A stretch of DNA of 64,000 bases from Gordonia sp. SL306 (GTDB taxonomy: Bacteria > Actinomycetota > Actinomycetes > Mycobacteriales > Mycobacteriaceae): assembly GCF_026625785.1 (NCBI RefSeq), contig NZ_CP113063.1, positions 2,046,001 through 2,110,000 of the forward strand, given 5' to 3'. Under the pieces are notes generated by a model, which saw nothing but the letters and a program-made list of their open reading frames with translations, was not told the origin of the DNA and did no database searches. The translations under genes and the position numbers were made by a program. Within the stretch, counting starts at the first letter, position 1; each line of letters starts with the position of its first letter. This document shows, piece by piece, positions 49,626 through 58,251 of the stretch.

Positions 49626-50045
49626 ATGAAAACCGTTCTCAACGTGATCTGGCTGCTGCTGTGTGGTGTGTGGATGGCCATCGGCTACGTGGTGGCGGGG
49701 ATCATCTGCTGCATCCTGATCATCACCATCCCGTTCGGGATCGCCTCGTTCCGGATGGCGAATTATGCGCTGTGGCCGTTCGGCCGAACTGTCGTACGCA
49801 AACCGACCGCCGGGGCGATGTCGCTGATCGGGAACATCATCTGGCTCATCGTGGCAGGGATCTGGCTGGCGATCGGCCATATCGCCACCGGAATCGCCAT
49901 GTGCCTGACCATCATCGGTATCCCGCTGGGTATCGCGAGCTTCAAGATGGTGCCGGTCTCGCTGCTGCCGCTCGGCGCCAAGATCGTCTCCAAGGACGAG
50001 TATCTGCCCGCCGGCCCGCCACCGGCGCAACGCCCCGCCTACTGA
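49626..50045 (+). CDS. YccF-domain membrane protein
   Basis: A 139-residue inner-membrane protein with two YccF repeats: hydrophobic NVIWLLLCGVWMAIGYVVAG followed by ITIPFGIASFRMANYALWPFG, then the second copy NIIWLIVAGIWLAIGHIATG and IIGIPLGIASFKMVPVSLLPLG in part. Function unknown. Start at ATG 49626. Confidence 0.88.
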   Translation: MKTVLNVIWLLLCGVWMAIGYVVAGIICCILIITIPFGIASFRMANYALWPFGRTVVRKPTAGAMSLIGNIIWLIVAGIWLAIGHIATGIAMCLTIIGIPLGIASFKMVPVSLLPLGAKIVSKDEYLPAGPPPAQRPAY

Positions 50046-50093
50046 CGAGACGTCTCTCACACCTGCTGGGGTGGTTCGGCGTCCCTGTTCGAC

Positions 50094-50120
50094 CCATCCG
50101 AACTGCTGATAGTTCCGAAC
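50094..50120 (+). promoter_or_regulatory. SigK-type promoter candidate
   Basis: ccatcc (50094-50099) and ccgaac (50115-50120) with 15 bp between resemble the mycobacterial SigK elements CCATCC and CCGAAT as I recall them. A start site 7-8 nt after the second box would fall on the ATG at 50128, giving a leaderless mRNA for the whole operon. Confidence 0.55.
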
Positions 50121-50127
50121 ACCGAGC

Positions 50128-51429
50128 ATGAGTCTTTCACCGTCCCGGTCCATCGCGGTCATCGGTGGCGGCGTCTCCGGACTGGTCGCCGCCCACCTGC
50201 TGTCCAGGCAGAACCGGGTCACGTTGTTCGAGTCGGACGCGCGGCTGGGCGGACACGCCCACACTCACGACGTCACGATGCCCGACGGCGAGGTGCTCTC
50301 GGTCGACACCGGCTTCATCGTGCACAACGACCGCACCTATCCCACCCTCCTGCGGATCTTCGACGAACTCGGGGTGGCCACGCAGGAGACCGACATGTCG
50401 ATGTCGGTGCGCTCGGAGATCACCGGACTCGAATACGCCGGCGCGCTCGGGGTGCGGGGCATCTTCCCCACCGCGCGCACGCTGACGCGCGGGCGCTATC
50501 TGACCATGCTGGGCGAGGTGATCCGCTTCCATCGGGCGGCGCGTCGGCTCCTCGACATCCCCGACTCCGACGAGCCGCTGCGCGAGTTCGTCGCCCGCGA
50601 AGGCTTCTCGGACTATTTCCTGGAGAACTTCCTCCTGCCCTTGGTCGCCGCGGTCTGGTCGTGCGACGACGAGGTCGCCGCCGAGTACCCGGCCCGCTAC
50701 CTGTTCACCTTCCTCGACCATCACGGCATGCTGTCGGTGTTCGGATCGCCTGCCTGGCGAACGGTGGTGGGCGGTTCGGCTCGCTATGTGGAGAAGATCG
50801 CCGACGGCGTCGCCGGGCGTGGCGGGACGATCCGCACCGGGTCACCGGTCCGCTCGGTCACACCGGTCGACGGCGGCGTCGAGATCATCGCCGACGCCGT
50901 CGGGGCCGAACGATTCGACTCCGTCGTCATCGCCACCCACCCGCATCAGGCGCTGACCATGCTGACCGAACCGACCCGCGCACAGCAGCGCGCGCTCTCC
51001 GCGATCCGCTATTCCTCGAAACCGGCTGTGCTGCACACCGATACCTCACTCCTTCCGCGCGCTCGACGGGCCCGGGCATCGTGGAACTACCAGATCCGTG
51101 ACGACGGTTCCGATGTCGCGGTGACCTATGACATGACACGACTGATGCGCCTCCCGACCACACAGCCCCGGATGCTCGTCACGCTCGGCCGAACCGACCT
51201 CGTGGACGAGACGTCGGTGATCGCCGAGATGGCCTACGAGCACCCCGTTTACACCACCGAATCCGTTGCCGCCCAGGCGCTGCTCCTCGACGCCGAGACA
51301 GATGTGATCCGCTTCGCCGGCGCCTATCATGGGTGGGGGTTCCACGAAGACGGCGCACTCTCCGGTGCCCGTGCCGCCGAGCGCCTCGGCGTGGCCTGGC
51401 AGACCTCCGCAACCCAGGTGACCGCATGA
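50128..51429 (+). CDS. FAD-dependent amine-oxidase-type oxidoreductase of the SigK operon
   Basis: A 433-residue flavoprotein matching Rv0449c by position. The dinucleotide fold is SIAVIGGGVSGLVAAHLL, with VTLFESDARLGGHAHTHDV after it as in amine-oxidase/phytoene-desaturase-like enzymes; the C-terminal FAGAYHGWGFHEDG binds FAD. It probably acts on a lipid with the CFA-type enzyme downstream. First of six overlapping genes; the next starts inside its stop (ATGA). Confidence 0.9.
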   Translation: MSLSPSRSIAVIGGGVSGLVAAHLLSRQNRVTLFESDARLGGHAHTHDVTMPDGEVLSVDTGFIVHNDRTYPTLLRIFDELGVATQETDMSMSVRSEITGLEYAGALGVRGIFPTARTLTRGRYLTMLGEVIRFHRAARRLLDIPDSDEPLREFVAREGFSDYFLENFLLPLVAAVWSCDDEVAAEYPARYLFTFLDHHGMLSVFGSPAWRTVVGGSARYVEKIADGVAGRGGTIRTGSPVRSVTPVDGGVEIIADAVGAERFDSVVIATHPHQALTMLTEPTRAQQRALSAIRYSSKPAVLHTDTSLLPRARRARASWNYQIRDDGSDVAVTYDMTRLMRLPTTQPRMLVTLGRTDLVDETSVIAEMAYEHPVYTTESVAAQALLLDAETDVIRFAGAYHGWGFHEDGALSGARAAERLGVAWQTSATQVTA

Positions 51430-52436
51430 CCAACGCATCGCACACCACCGCGCACCCCACTCGCCCCGCCTCGATCGCCTCCCTCGCCGACCGTGCGCAG
51501 TTTTTCGCCGATCGGGCCCAGAATCTCGCCCATCGTGCGCAGATCTTCGTCGATCGTGCGCAGATCTCCGTCGGACGGGCGATGGAAGACCGCCGTGCGC
51601 ACAGTCGGCGCGAAACTGCGCACGGTCGGCGGGATTCCGTGCCCGATCGCGGGGTCGGCATCTCGTGTCCGACGCCGGCGGTGGTGGCCACCCGCATCTC
51701 GCACACCCGCACCACTCCGATCCGCCACGCGTTCGTCTACCGGAGCGCGTCGTGGCTGATCGACATCGATCACCTGCCAGCCCCGGCAAAGCCGTTGCGC
51801 CCCTTCGCCCGCTTCGATCCCGCCGATCACTTCCCCGAGACACCGACCGCGGGTCAGACCCTGCGTGGTCGGCTCACCGACCATCTGACCGCCGCAGGGG
51901 TCATCCCGCCCGCCGGTCAGGTCGTAGCCCTGCTCTCGCCACGGGTCGCCGGCTACGTGTTCAACCCGCTGAGCGTGTTCTGGTGCCACCACCCCGACGG
52001 GACCCCGGCATGCGTCGTCGCCGAGGTGCACAACACCTACGGGGAACGACACACCTACGTCGTCACACCCGACGACGACGGCCATGCCCAGGTGGACAAG
52101 GAGTTCTACGTATCGCCGTTCAACGATGTGAGCGGTACGTACCGGCTTCACATGCCCCCGCCGACGGCCGACGGCCGGATCGCGGTGTCGGTGACCCTGG
52201 AACGTGACGGCCACGATCCGTTCGTCGCCGCCCTGTCGGGTCGTGCCCGCCCGGCCCGGACCGACACAATTCTGGCGACCCAGCTCCGCACGCCACTCGC
52301 GCCGCTGGTCGTCGCCGCCCGCATCCGCTGGCACGGAATCCGGCTGTGGCTCGAGCACCTGCCGGTGATCCGCCGTCCCGACCACCCCCACGCCACCACC
52401 ATCTCCACCGCCTCCGGCCGGAAGGAACGACGATGA
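51426..52436 (+). CDS. DUF1365 family protein with a repeat-expanded N-terminus
   Basis: A 336-residue protein if the coupled ATG at 51426 (ATGA with the oxidoreductase stop) is used. The DUF1365 domain itself begins near residue 86 (VVATRISHTRTTPIRHAFVY) and contains VFNPLSVFWCHHPDG and VHNTYGERHTYV. The domain alone (GTG at 51681, 251 residues) would be normal for the family. The extra part is made of heptads (ADRAQFF, ADRAQNL, AHRAQIF, VDRAQIS) from a 21-bp DNA repeat. It matches Rv0448c; function unknown, linked to cyclopropane or related lipid genes. Confidence 0.85.
   Translation: MTNASHTTAHPTRPASIASLADRAQFFADRAQNLAHRAQIFVDRAQISVGRAMEDRRAHSRRETAHGRRDSVPDRGVGISCPTPAVVATRISHTRTTPIRHAFVYRSASWLIDIDHLPAPAKPLRPFARFDPADHFPETPTAGQTLRGRLTDHLTAAGVIPPAGQVVALLSPRVAGYVFNPLSVFWCHHPDGTPACVVAEVHNTYGERHTYVVTPDDDGHAQVDKEFYVSPFNDVSGTYRLHMPPPTADGRIAVSVTLERDGHDPFVAALSGRARPARTDTILATQLRTPLAPLVVAARIRWHGIRLWLEHLPVIRRPDHPHATTISTASGRKERR
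51492..51650 (+). repeat. 21-bp phased array within the DUF1365 gene
   Basis: The word cgtgcgcag starts at 51492, 51513 (as cgggcccag), 51534 and 51555, then degenerates at 51576; spacing is exactly 21 bp. Reverse-oriented words (tgcgcac) follow at 51596 and 51617, with a poor one near 51640. Same direct-then-inverted design as 10133-10261. Confidence 0.85.
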
Positions 52437-53737
52437 ACGCCCCGATTCGCAACTTCCCCAACGACTTCCCACCCGACGAGGCGGCCCGTTGGCCCGACAT
52501 CGCCCGCGTTCCCGACGGGCCGACCGTCGCCCTGCGGAGCTCGGCCGCGGCATGGCTGTTCCGTCACGCCTCGCGGCGCGTGGACGTCCGCGTCGAATAC
52601 CCCGACGGCGAGTTGTCGGGACTGCGGAGCTCCGGCGTCCAGCCCCGGATGATCATCAGGCGCCCGGAGGCCTTCGCCCGTCGCGTCGGCGCCGACGGTC
52701 TCATCGGATTCGGCGAGGCCTTCATGGCCGGGGACTGGACCACCGACGACCTCGTCGGCGTCCTCACACCGTTCGCCGCCCGGATGGCACATCTCATCCC
52801 GCGACCACTTCAGATCCTGCGATCCGCGGTTTTGCCGAGCCAACCGCGTTCCGAAGAGAACACGGCCACCAACACGCGCTCCAACATCGCGCGGCACTAC
52901 GACCTCTCCAATGACCTGTTCGCCACCTTCCTCGACGACACGATGACCTACTCGAGCGCACTGTTCGACGGTCTGACCCCGGGCACCAGGCCGCCCTGGT
53001 CGGACCTCGCCGACGGGCAGCGACGCAAGATCGACCGGCTGCTCGACCTCGCCGGTGTCGGCCCGGGTAGTCGTGTCCTCGAGATCGGGACGGGCTGGGG
53101 TGAACTGTGCCTGCGTGCCGCGGCCCGTGGCGCCGTCGTCCGTTCGGTTACGTTGTCCGTGGAGCAGCAACAGCTGGCCCGGCAGCGGGTGGCCGACGCA
53201 GGCTTCGCCGACCGCGTCACCGTCGATCTCCTCGACTACCGGCAGGTCGACGGCGAGTTCGACGCGGTGGTCTCGGTGGAGATGATCGAAGCGGTCGGCG
53301 AGAAGTACTGGCCGGTGTACTTCCAGACCCTCGACCGGGTCCTGGCCCCCGGCGGCCGCGTGGCGATCCAGGCGATCACCATGCCGCACGACCGGATGTC
53401 GGCCTCGCGCAACACCTACACCTGGGTGCACAAGTACATCTTCCCGGGCGGACAGCTGCCGTCGCTGCGCGCTCTCGATTCGGTGACACGGCGCCACACC
53501 GACCTCCGGCTGGTCGACGTCCGCGCCATGGGCGACCACTATGCCGAGACGTTGCGGCTGTGGCGCGAACGGTTCGTCGGCCGGCACGACGACGTCGCGG
53601 AGCTCGGTTTCGACAACACGTTCACGCGGATGTGGGAGTTCTATCTCGCCTACTCCGAGGCCGGCTTCCGATCCGGCTATCTGGATGTTCACCAGCTGGT
53701 GTTCGCCCGCGATCGCGAGCAGCGGGACAGGCGATGA
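52433..53737 (+). CDS. ufaA1: cyclopropane-fatty-acyl-phospholipid synthase family methyltransferase (UfaA1-like)
   Basis: A 434-residue SAM enzyme acting on unsaturated phospholipid acyl chains. The N-terminal domain is followed by TNTRSNIARHYDLSNDLF, the SAM motif RVLEIGTGWGELCLRAA, VSVEMIEAVGEKYW and YIFPGGQLPSL. It matches Rv0447c (UfaA1) by context. Product not certain: cyclopropane, methyl-branched or furan-precursor types are known in related clusters. Overlaps both neighbours by 4 bp. Confidence 0.9.
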   Translation: MNAPIRNFPNDFPPDEAARWPDIARVPDGPTVALRSSAAAWLFRHASRRVDVRVEYPDGELSGLRSSGVQPRMIIRRPEAFARRVGADGLIGFGEAFMAGDWTTDDLVGVLTPFAARMAHLIPRPLQILRSAVLPSQPRSEENTATNTRSNIARHYDLSNDLFATFLDDTMTYSSALFDGLTPGTRPPWSDLADGQRRKIDRLLDLAGVGPGSRVLEIGTGWGELCLRAAARGAVVRSVTLSVEQQQLARQRVADAGFADRVTVDLLDYRQVDGEFDAVVSVEMIEAVGEKYWPVYFQTLDRVLAPGGRVAIQAITMPHDRMSASRNTYTWVHKYIFPGGQLPSLRALDSVTRRHTDLRLVDVRAMGDHYAETLRLWRERFVGRHDDVAELGFDNTFTRMWEFYLAYSEAGFRSGYLDVHQLVFARDREQRDRR

Positions 53738-54549
53738 TCTCCGGACTGCACGGCTGGGCCGCCTTCGGTGTGATCACCGGCGCTTCCCTGATCCTGCTCG
53801 CCGTCCTGCACGGGGTGACGATGGCGATCGGTCATCGCATCGGTCGTTACAACGTCGTCGACGTCGCGTGGGGGCTCGGATTCGTCGGGATCGCCGTGCT
53901 GTCGCTGATCCTGGGCCCCGGCGACCTCGGCCGCCGATGGTTGCTGGCGGTGCTGGTGACCGTGTGGGGTTCACGACTGACCTGGCACATGTACGTGAAG
54001 TCCGCAGGCAAAGGCGAGGATCCGCGCTACACCGAGTTGCTGTCGCGCTCCGGCGGCGACGGGCTCGGCGTGGTGGCCCGCAAGATCTTTGCCACCCAGG
54101 GCATCTCCCAGTGGTTCGTCTCCCTCCCGATCCAGGTGTCGGCAGTGGTCGGAGGCACCGAGGGGATCTGGATCGTCGTGCTGGTCGTCGGAAGCGGGTT
54201 GTGGGTGCTCGGCGTGGCCTTCGAGACCGTCGGCGATGCCCAGCTGCGCCGGTTCAAGGCCGACCCCGCCAACAAGGGCGAGATCATGGACCGTGGGCTC
54301 TGGTCGTGGACCCGGCACCCCAACTACTTCGGCGACGCCGCCGTGTGGTGGGGCCTGTGGCTCGTCGCGGCGAGCGCGTGGCCGGGAGTGCTGACCGTGC
54401 TCTCACCCGTCGCCATGACCTACTTCCTCGTGTACGCCACCGGGGCACGACTACTGGAGGAATCGATGAGCCGCCGGCCCGGTTACGCCGCCTACCAGGA
54501 GCGGACGTCCTACTTCCTGCCCCGACCACCTCGGCGGACAGTGCCATGA
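53734..54549 (+). CDS. DUF1295 membrane protein (isoprenylcysteine methyltransferase/steroid reductase-like)
   Basis: A 271-residue membrane protein with six or seven hydrophobic segments. The C-terminal signature WSWTRHPNYFGDAAVWWGLW is typical of DUF1295. It matches Rv0446c. Related folds reduce steroid double bonds or methylate isoprenoids, so a step on the same lipid as the neighbouring methyltransferase is likely but unproven. ATG at 53734 overlaps the upstream stop; its own stop overlaps sigK. Confidence 0.9.
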   Translation: MISGLHGWAAFGVITGASLILLAVLHGVTMAIGHRIGRYNVVDVAWGLGFVGIAVLSLILGPGDLGRRWLLAVLVTVWGSRLTWHMYVKSAGKGEDPRYTELLSRSGGDGLGVVARKIFATQGISQWFVSLPIQVSAVVGGTEGIWIVVLVVGSGLWVLGVAFETVGDAQLRRFKADPANKGEIMDRGLWSWTRHPNYFGDAAVWWGLWLVAASAWPGVLTVLSPVAMTYFLVYATGARLLEESMSRRPGYAAYQERTSYFLPRPPRRTVP

Positions 54550-55193
54550 CACCGCTCCAATCGTTGAGGCCCCGGCACCGTCCGGATAGGCTGATCGACG
54601 ATGACTACGGAGCACTCGCGGTGACTGCTGATCCCGCATCCGACGTCGCCGCGCTGCCCGCGCTGCTCGACAGGATCGGATCGGGGGATGCCGATGCGTT
54701 CGCCCGGTTCTATGACCTCACCTGCGACCGCGTGTACGGCATGGTCCTGCGCGTGCTGCGCGACCCCGGTTACAGCGAAGAGACCACGCAGGAGGTCTTC
54801 CTGCAGGTGTGGCGGTCGGCGCGATCCTTCGATCCCCAGGCCGGTTCGGCACTTTCCTGGCTGATCACGCTGGCTCATCGCCGGGCCGTCGACCGCGTAC
54901 GCTCCGAATCCGCGGCCACCCGCCGCGATGTCGCATACGGCCTCGAGGACACCCGCGCGAGTTTCGACCAGGTCGTCGACGCCGTGGCCACCCGGGAGAC
55001 CACACGCGAGGTGGTCGGCTGTCTGGAGACCCTGACCGACGTCCAGCGTCAATCGGTGGATCTCGCTTACTACCACGGTCTGTCGTATCGCGAGGTCGCC
55101 GAGCGCCTCACCGTCGCGCTCCCGACCGTGAAGTCGAGGATCCGAGACGGTATGAAACGGCTGCGCCGGTGTCTGGGGGATCGCGATGCCTGA
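54546..55193 (+). CDS. sigK: ECF RNA polymerase sigma factor SigK
   Basis: A 215-residue ECF sigma factor. Sigma-2 is at about 45-110 (RDPGYSEETTQEVFLQVWRSA) and sigma-4 at ~155-205 (YYHGLSYREVAERLTVALPT). Mycobacterial SigK is 187 residues; the extra N-terminal residues come from the coupled ATG at 54546, and an in-frame GTG at 54621 is an alternative start. Its activity should be held back by the RskA gene that overlaps it by 8 bp. It probably drives its own operon from 50094. Confidence 0.92.
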   Translation: MTPLQSLRPRHRPDRLIDDDYGALAVTADPASDVAALPALLDRIGSGDADAFARFYDLTCDRVYGMVLRVLRDPGYSEETTQEVFLQVWRSARSFDPQAGSALSWLITLAHRRAVDRVRSESAATRRDVAYGLEDTRASFDQVVDAVATRETTREVVGCLETLTDVQRQSVDLAYYHGLSYREVAERLTVALPTVKSRIRDGMKRLRRCLGDRDA

Positions 55194-55944
55194 CGACGAG
55201 CTCCTCGACCTCGCGCCCGTGGTGGGCCTGAATGCCGTGCACGGCGCCGAACTCGATGAGGTGACCCGGGAGGCCGACAGCGCATCCCCGATGATCCGCG
55301 ACGAATTCCACCGGCAGGTCCAGGCCACGCGCGAGGCGATGGCCAGGGTGAGTGAGGCGACCGCGGTGTCTCCCCCGGAGACGCTGCGCGAGCGCGTCCT
55401 GGCGGCTGCCCGTGCCGAGGCCACTTCCGCGCAATCGGGCCCGTCCCCCGACGACCAGACCCCCGCGGCCGCGACGGTCACCCCATTGCACAATCGACGA
55501 CGCCGCGCCGCCTACCTCGCAGCCGCAGCAATCGTGGCGATCGCGGTCGGAGCGATCGGCTGGGTCATCGGCGCAACGTCTGACACCGAACCCACCCGAC
55601 CCCCGACGGCCGAGCAGGTGTTCGCCGCGACGGACGTCCGCACCTCGTCGGGCGACGTCGCGACCGGTCGCGCCACCGTCACGTACTCCCCGTCCGAGGA
55701 CGCCGGGGTCCTGGTGATGAACGATGTGCCCCCACCCCAGCCGGGCACCGTCTACCAGATGTGGCTGGTCGGCCCCGACGGCCGGACGTCGGCCGGCACG
55801 ATGACCGACAAGGACGTCGCACCGTCCACCACCGCGGTTCTCAAGGACCTCGGCGACGCAACCACATTGGCGTTCAGCGTCGAGCCGCCCGGTGGTTCAC
55901 AGCAGCCGACCGGCCCCTTCGTCGCGGAGCTCCCGCTGAGCTGA
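55186..55944 (+). CDS. rskA: anti-sigma-K factor RskA
   Basis: A 252-residue single-pass membrane protein. Residues 1-75 are the cytosolic sigma-binding part (ELLDLAPVVGLNAVHGAE) without a zinc HxxxCxxC motif, as in RskA. The transmembrane helix is ~109-130; the C-terminal RskA domain (YQMWLVGPDGRTSAGTM) is outside. In mycobacteria regulated proteolysis releases SigK. ATG at 55186 overlaps sigK. Confidence 0.92.
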   Translation: MPDDELLDLAPVVGLNAVHGAELDEVTREADSASPMIRDEFHRQVQATREAMARVSEATAVSPPETLRERVLAAARAEATSAQSGPSPDDQTPAAATVTPLHNRRRRAAYLAAAAIVAIAVGAIGWVIGATSDTEPTRPPTAEQVFAATDVRTSSGDVATGRATVTYSPSEDAGVLVMNDVPPPQPGTVYQMWLVGPDGRTSAGTMTDKDVAPSTTAVLKDLGDATTLAFSVEPPGGSQQPTGPFVAELPLS

Positions 55945-55972
55945 CCCTTGCCCCCCAGGGCGAAGCGACTCG

Positions 55973-57493
55973 TCACGGCAACTTCGCCCGGATGGCATCG
56001 ATGGTGTCCGCCTCTGCGGCCGTCTTGTCGGGCCGGTAGCGCACGACGCGCGCGAATCTCAACGCCACTCCACCGGGATAGCGCGAACTGCGTTGCACGC
56101 CATCGAGTTCGATCTCGACGACGATTTCCGGACGCAGATACACCGTGTAGGAGTCACGACGCGTCTCGTGGCGCGGGAACTCGTCGGTCTGCCATTGCAG
56201 CAGCGCATCGGTGAGACCTTTGAAGGTCTTGCCCACCATGACCGGCGGGCCGCCGTCGGGATCACGCGCCCCGAGATGCAAATTGGAGAGGAAGCCCGTG
56301 CGTCGTCCGGAACCCCATTCGGCGGCGAGCACCACGAGATCGAAGGTGTGCACGGGTTTGACCTTCTGCCAACCCTTTCCGCGCCGACCGGCCGCATACG
56401 GACCCGCCAGCGACTTCACCATCACACCCTCGTGACCGGCGGCGAGTGCCGCGTCGAAGTGCTGTTGCGCCTGCGCGACACTCGGATCGGTCACCGACGG
56501 GATCCGCAGCCCCGGCGCGACCGACGTCAGCGCCGCCAGCCGGTCACGCAGCGGTCGGTCGATGAGGTCGACCCCGTCGAGGTGCAGACAGTCGAAGAAG
56601 AACGGGCGCAGCACCCCGGCCGGATCGTCGCCGAGATCACCCGCCGAACCGAACCTGCTCATGGTGTCCTGGAAAGGCCGCGGCCGACCGTCGGCGTCGA
56701 GCGTCAGCGTCTCACCGTCGAGGATCACTGTCTCGCAGGGTAATTCGCGGACGACGGCGACCAGATCGGGTACCGCCTCGGTGATGTCGCGCAGGGTGCG
56801 GGTGTACACCGAGACCTCGCCGCCACGACGATGGACCTGGATACGCGCGCCGTCGAGCTTGAAGTCGACCACCAGGTCCGGACCGAGCGATGTCACCGCG
56901 TCGGCGAGCGAATCAGCGGGGGTGGCGAGCATCGGGGCCACCGCGCGACCCACCTGCAGGCCGACGTCGGACAGCGCCTGCGCGCCGCCATGGACAGCGA
57001 GCGCAGCGGTCTCCGAGAGCGAGCCGGTGAGCATGTGGGCACGACGGACCAGGTCGAGCGACTGCCCGGACGCCGACGCGATCGCGTCCACCATCACCCC
57101 GGCCAGCGCCCCCTGCCGGAGTTCACCGGTCATCAACCTGCGGAGCAGATCTTGTTCGGATTCGGTTGCCGAGCCGAACAATTCGTCCAATAATGCGCGC
57201 CGACGGGCGACCGATCCCGGTCCGGTGGCGGTGGACAGGCGCGTGAGCAGGTCGTCCACACCGGCCACGGTGAGCGTCGGATCGGTCGCCGGCGGGAGTT
57301 CCAACGCGACCAGCGAGCGCCATCCGACACCGAGGCGCCCCTGCGGGATCGCCCCCGACAGCCATGCGACGACGGTGGGGATCTCGTCGGCCGAAGCGTC
57401 CCCGAGGAGCGCGCCGAGCTCTTCGGTCTTCTTCTTACGAGACCGGGTGGCGGTGACGGCGCTCGACGCCTCGACGACACGGGACAGCTTCAT
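55973..57493 (-). CDS. ligB: ATP-dependent DNA ligase LigB
   Basis: A 506-residue ligase. The N-terminal DNA-binding domain covers ~1-200, the adenylated lysine is Lys212 in DFKLDGARIQVHR, and the OB-domain follows (GLTDALLQWQTDEF; VVEIELDGVQ). Length and N-terminus (VVAWLSGAIPQGRLGVGW) match M. tuberculosis LigB. Non-essential repair or backup ligase beside the NAD-dependent LigA. ATG at 57493; convergent with rskA. Confidence 0.92.
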   Translation of the reverse strand: MKLSRVVEASSAVTATRSRKKKTEELGALLGDASADEIPTVVAWLSGAIPQGRLGVGWRSLVALELPPATDPTLTVAGVDDLLTRLSTATGPGSVARRRALLDELFGSATESEQDLLRRLMTGELRQGALAGVMVDAIASASGQSLDLVRRAHMLTGSLSETAALAVHGGAQALSDVGLQVGRAVAPMLATPADSLADAVTSLGPDLVVDFKLDGARIQVHRRGGEVSVYTRTLRDITEAVPDLVAVVRELPCETVILDGETLTLDADGRPRPFQDTMSRFGSAGDLGDDPAGVLRPFFFDCLHLDGVDLIDRPLRDRLAALTSVAPGLRIPSVTDPSVAQAQQHFDAALAAGHEGVMVKSLAGPYAAGRRGKGWQKVKPVHTFDLVVLAAEWGSGRRTGFLSNLHLGARDPDGGPPVMVGKTFKGLTDALLQWQTDEFPRHETRRDSYTVYLRPEIVVEIELDGVQRSSRYPGGVALRFARVVRYRPDKTAAEADTIDAIRAKLP

Positions 57494-57518
57494 CGGCGAT
57501 GACGTTACCCGCACAGAT

Positions 57519-57573
57519 GACACCACAGCGGGCGTCCGCGACGAATGACGTCACGAAGGCCCGCTGTGGTGTC
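57519..57573 (-). terminator. hairpin between the MBL hydrolase and ligB genes
   Basis: gacaccacagcgggc (57519-57533) and gcccgctgtggtgtc (57559-57573) are a perfect 15-bp inverted repeat with a 25-nt loop that itself holds the palindrome tgacgtca. It follows the MBL stop on the minus strand by ~50 bp and precedes ligB. Confidence 0.72.
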
Positions 57574-57621
57574 GGTTGTGTCGCGCTCGGATGAACAGAT
57601 CGGGCTGAAGAGCAGTGCCGG

Positions 57622-58251
57622 TCAGCTTCCCCGCTTGATCCACTCCTCGAGATGCGGCGATTCCGCGCCGACGGTGGTGCCGTCACCGTGCCCGGTGTGG
57701 ACCTTCGTCTCGGGATCGAGCGTGAAGATCTTCTCCTGGATGGATGCGATGATCGTCGGGAAACTCGAGTAGCTCCGCCCCGTCGCGCCAGGTCCGCCCT
57801 GGAACAGGGTGTCACCGGAGAACAGCACGCCGGCCTCCGGCGCGTAGATCACCGACGAGCCCGGTGAGTGTCCCGGTGTGTTGATCACCGTCAGCGACGT
57901 GCCGGCCACCTCGATCTGTTGACCGTCCTCGAGATCCTGATGCGCCACGTCCGGGTGCGTCTCGTTCCACAGCATGTCGTCGCCCGGATGCAGCAGGATC
58001 GGCGCGCCCGTCTCCTTCGAGAGTTCGGGCGCGACGGTGATGTGGTCGTTGTGGCCGTGGGTGAGCACGATCGCCTTCACGGTTCGGTCACCGACCGTCT
58101 CGAGGATCGGCGCGGCACTGTGCGCGGCGTCGATGATGATCACCTCGTCGTCGTTGCCGACCACCCAGATGTTGTTGTCGACGTCCCAGGTGCCGCCGTC
58201 GAGCGAAAACGTACCCGAGGTCACGACATTGTCGATGCGCAAGTCACTCAT
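57622..58251 (-). CDS. MBL-fold metallo-hydrolase (mycothiol pathway, Rv2260-like)
   Basis: A 209-residue metallo-beta-lactamase-fold enzyme with the metal motif [15 protein letters not shown] and later HSPGSSVIY and [12 protein letters not shown]. It is coupled (ATGA) to the mycothiol-dependent formaldehyde dehydrogenase gene, the order Rv2259-Rv2260. It most likely hydrolyses the S-formyl-mycothiol thioester to formate and mycothiol; this is inferred from pairing. Confidence 0.86.
   Translation of the reverse strand: MSDLRIDNVVTSGTFSLDGGTWDVDNNIWVVGNDDEVIIIDAAHSAAPILETVGDRTVKAIVLTHGHNDHITVAPELSKETGAPILLHPGDDMLWNETHPDVAHQDLEDGQQIEVAGTSLTVINTPGHSPGSSVIYAPEAGVLFSGDTLFQGGPGATGRSYSSFPTIIASIQEKIFTLDPETKVHTGHGDGTTVGAESPHLEEWIKRGS

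Noticed and set aside
52148..53692. A 514-residue minus-strand frame in the SigK operon
   Set aside because: Antisense to the coupled CFA-type methyltransferase gene, whose motifs are intact.
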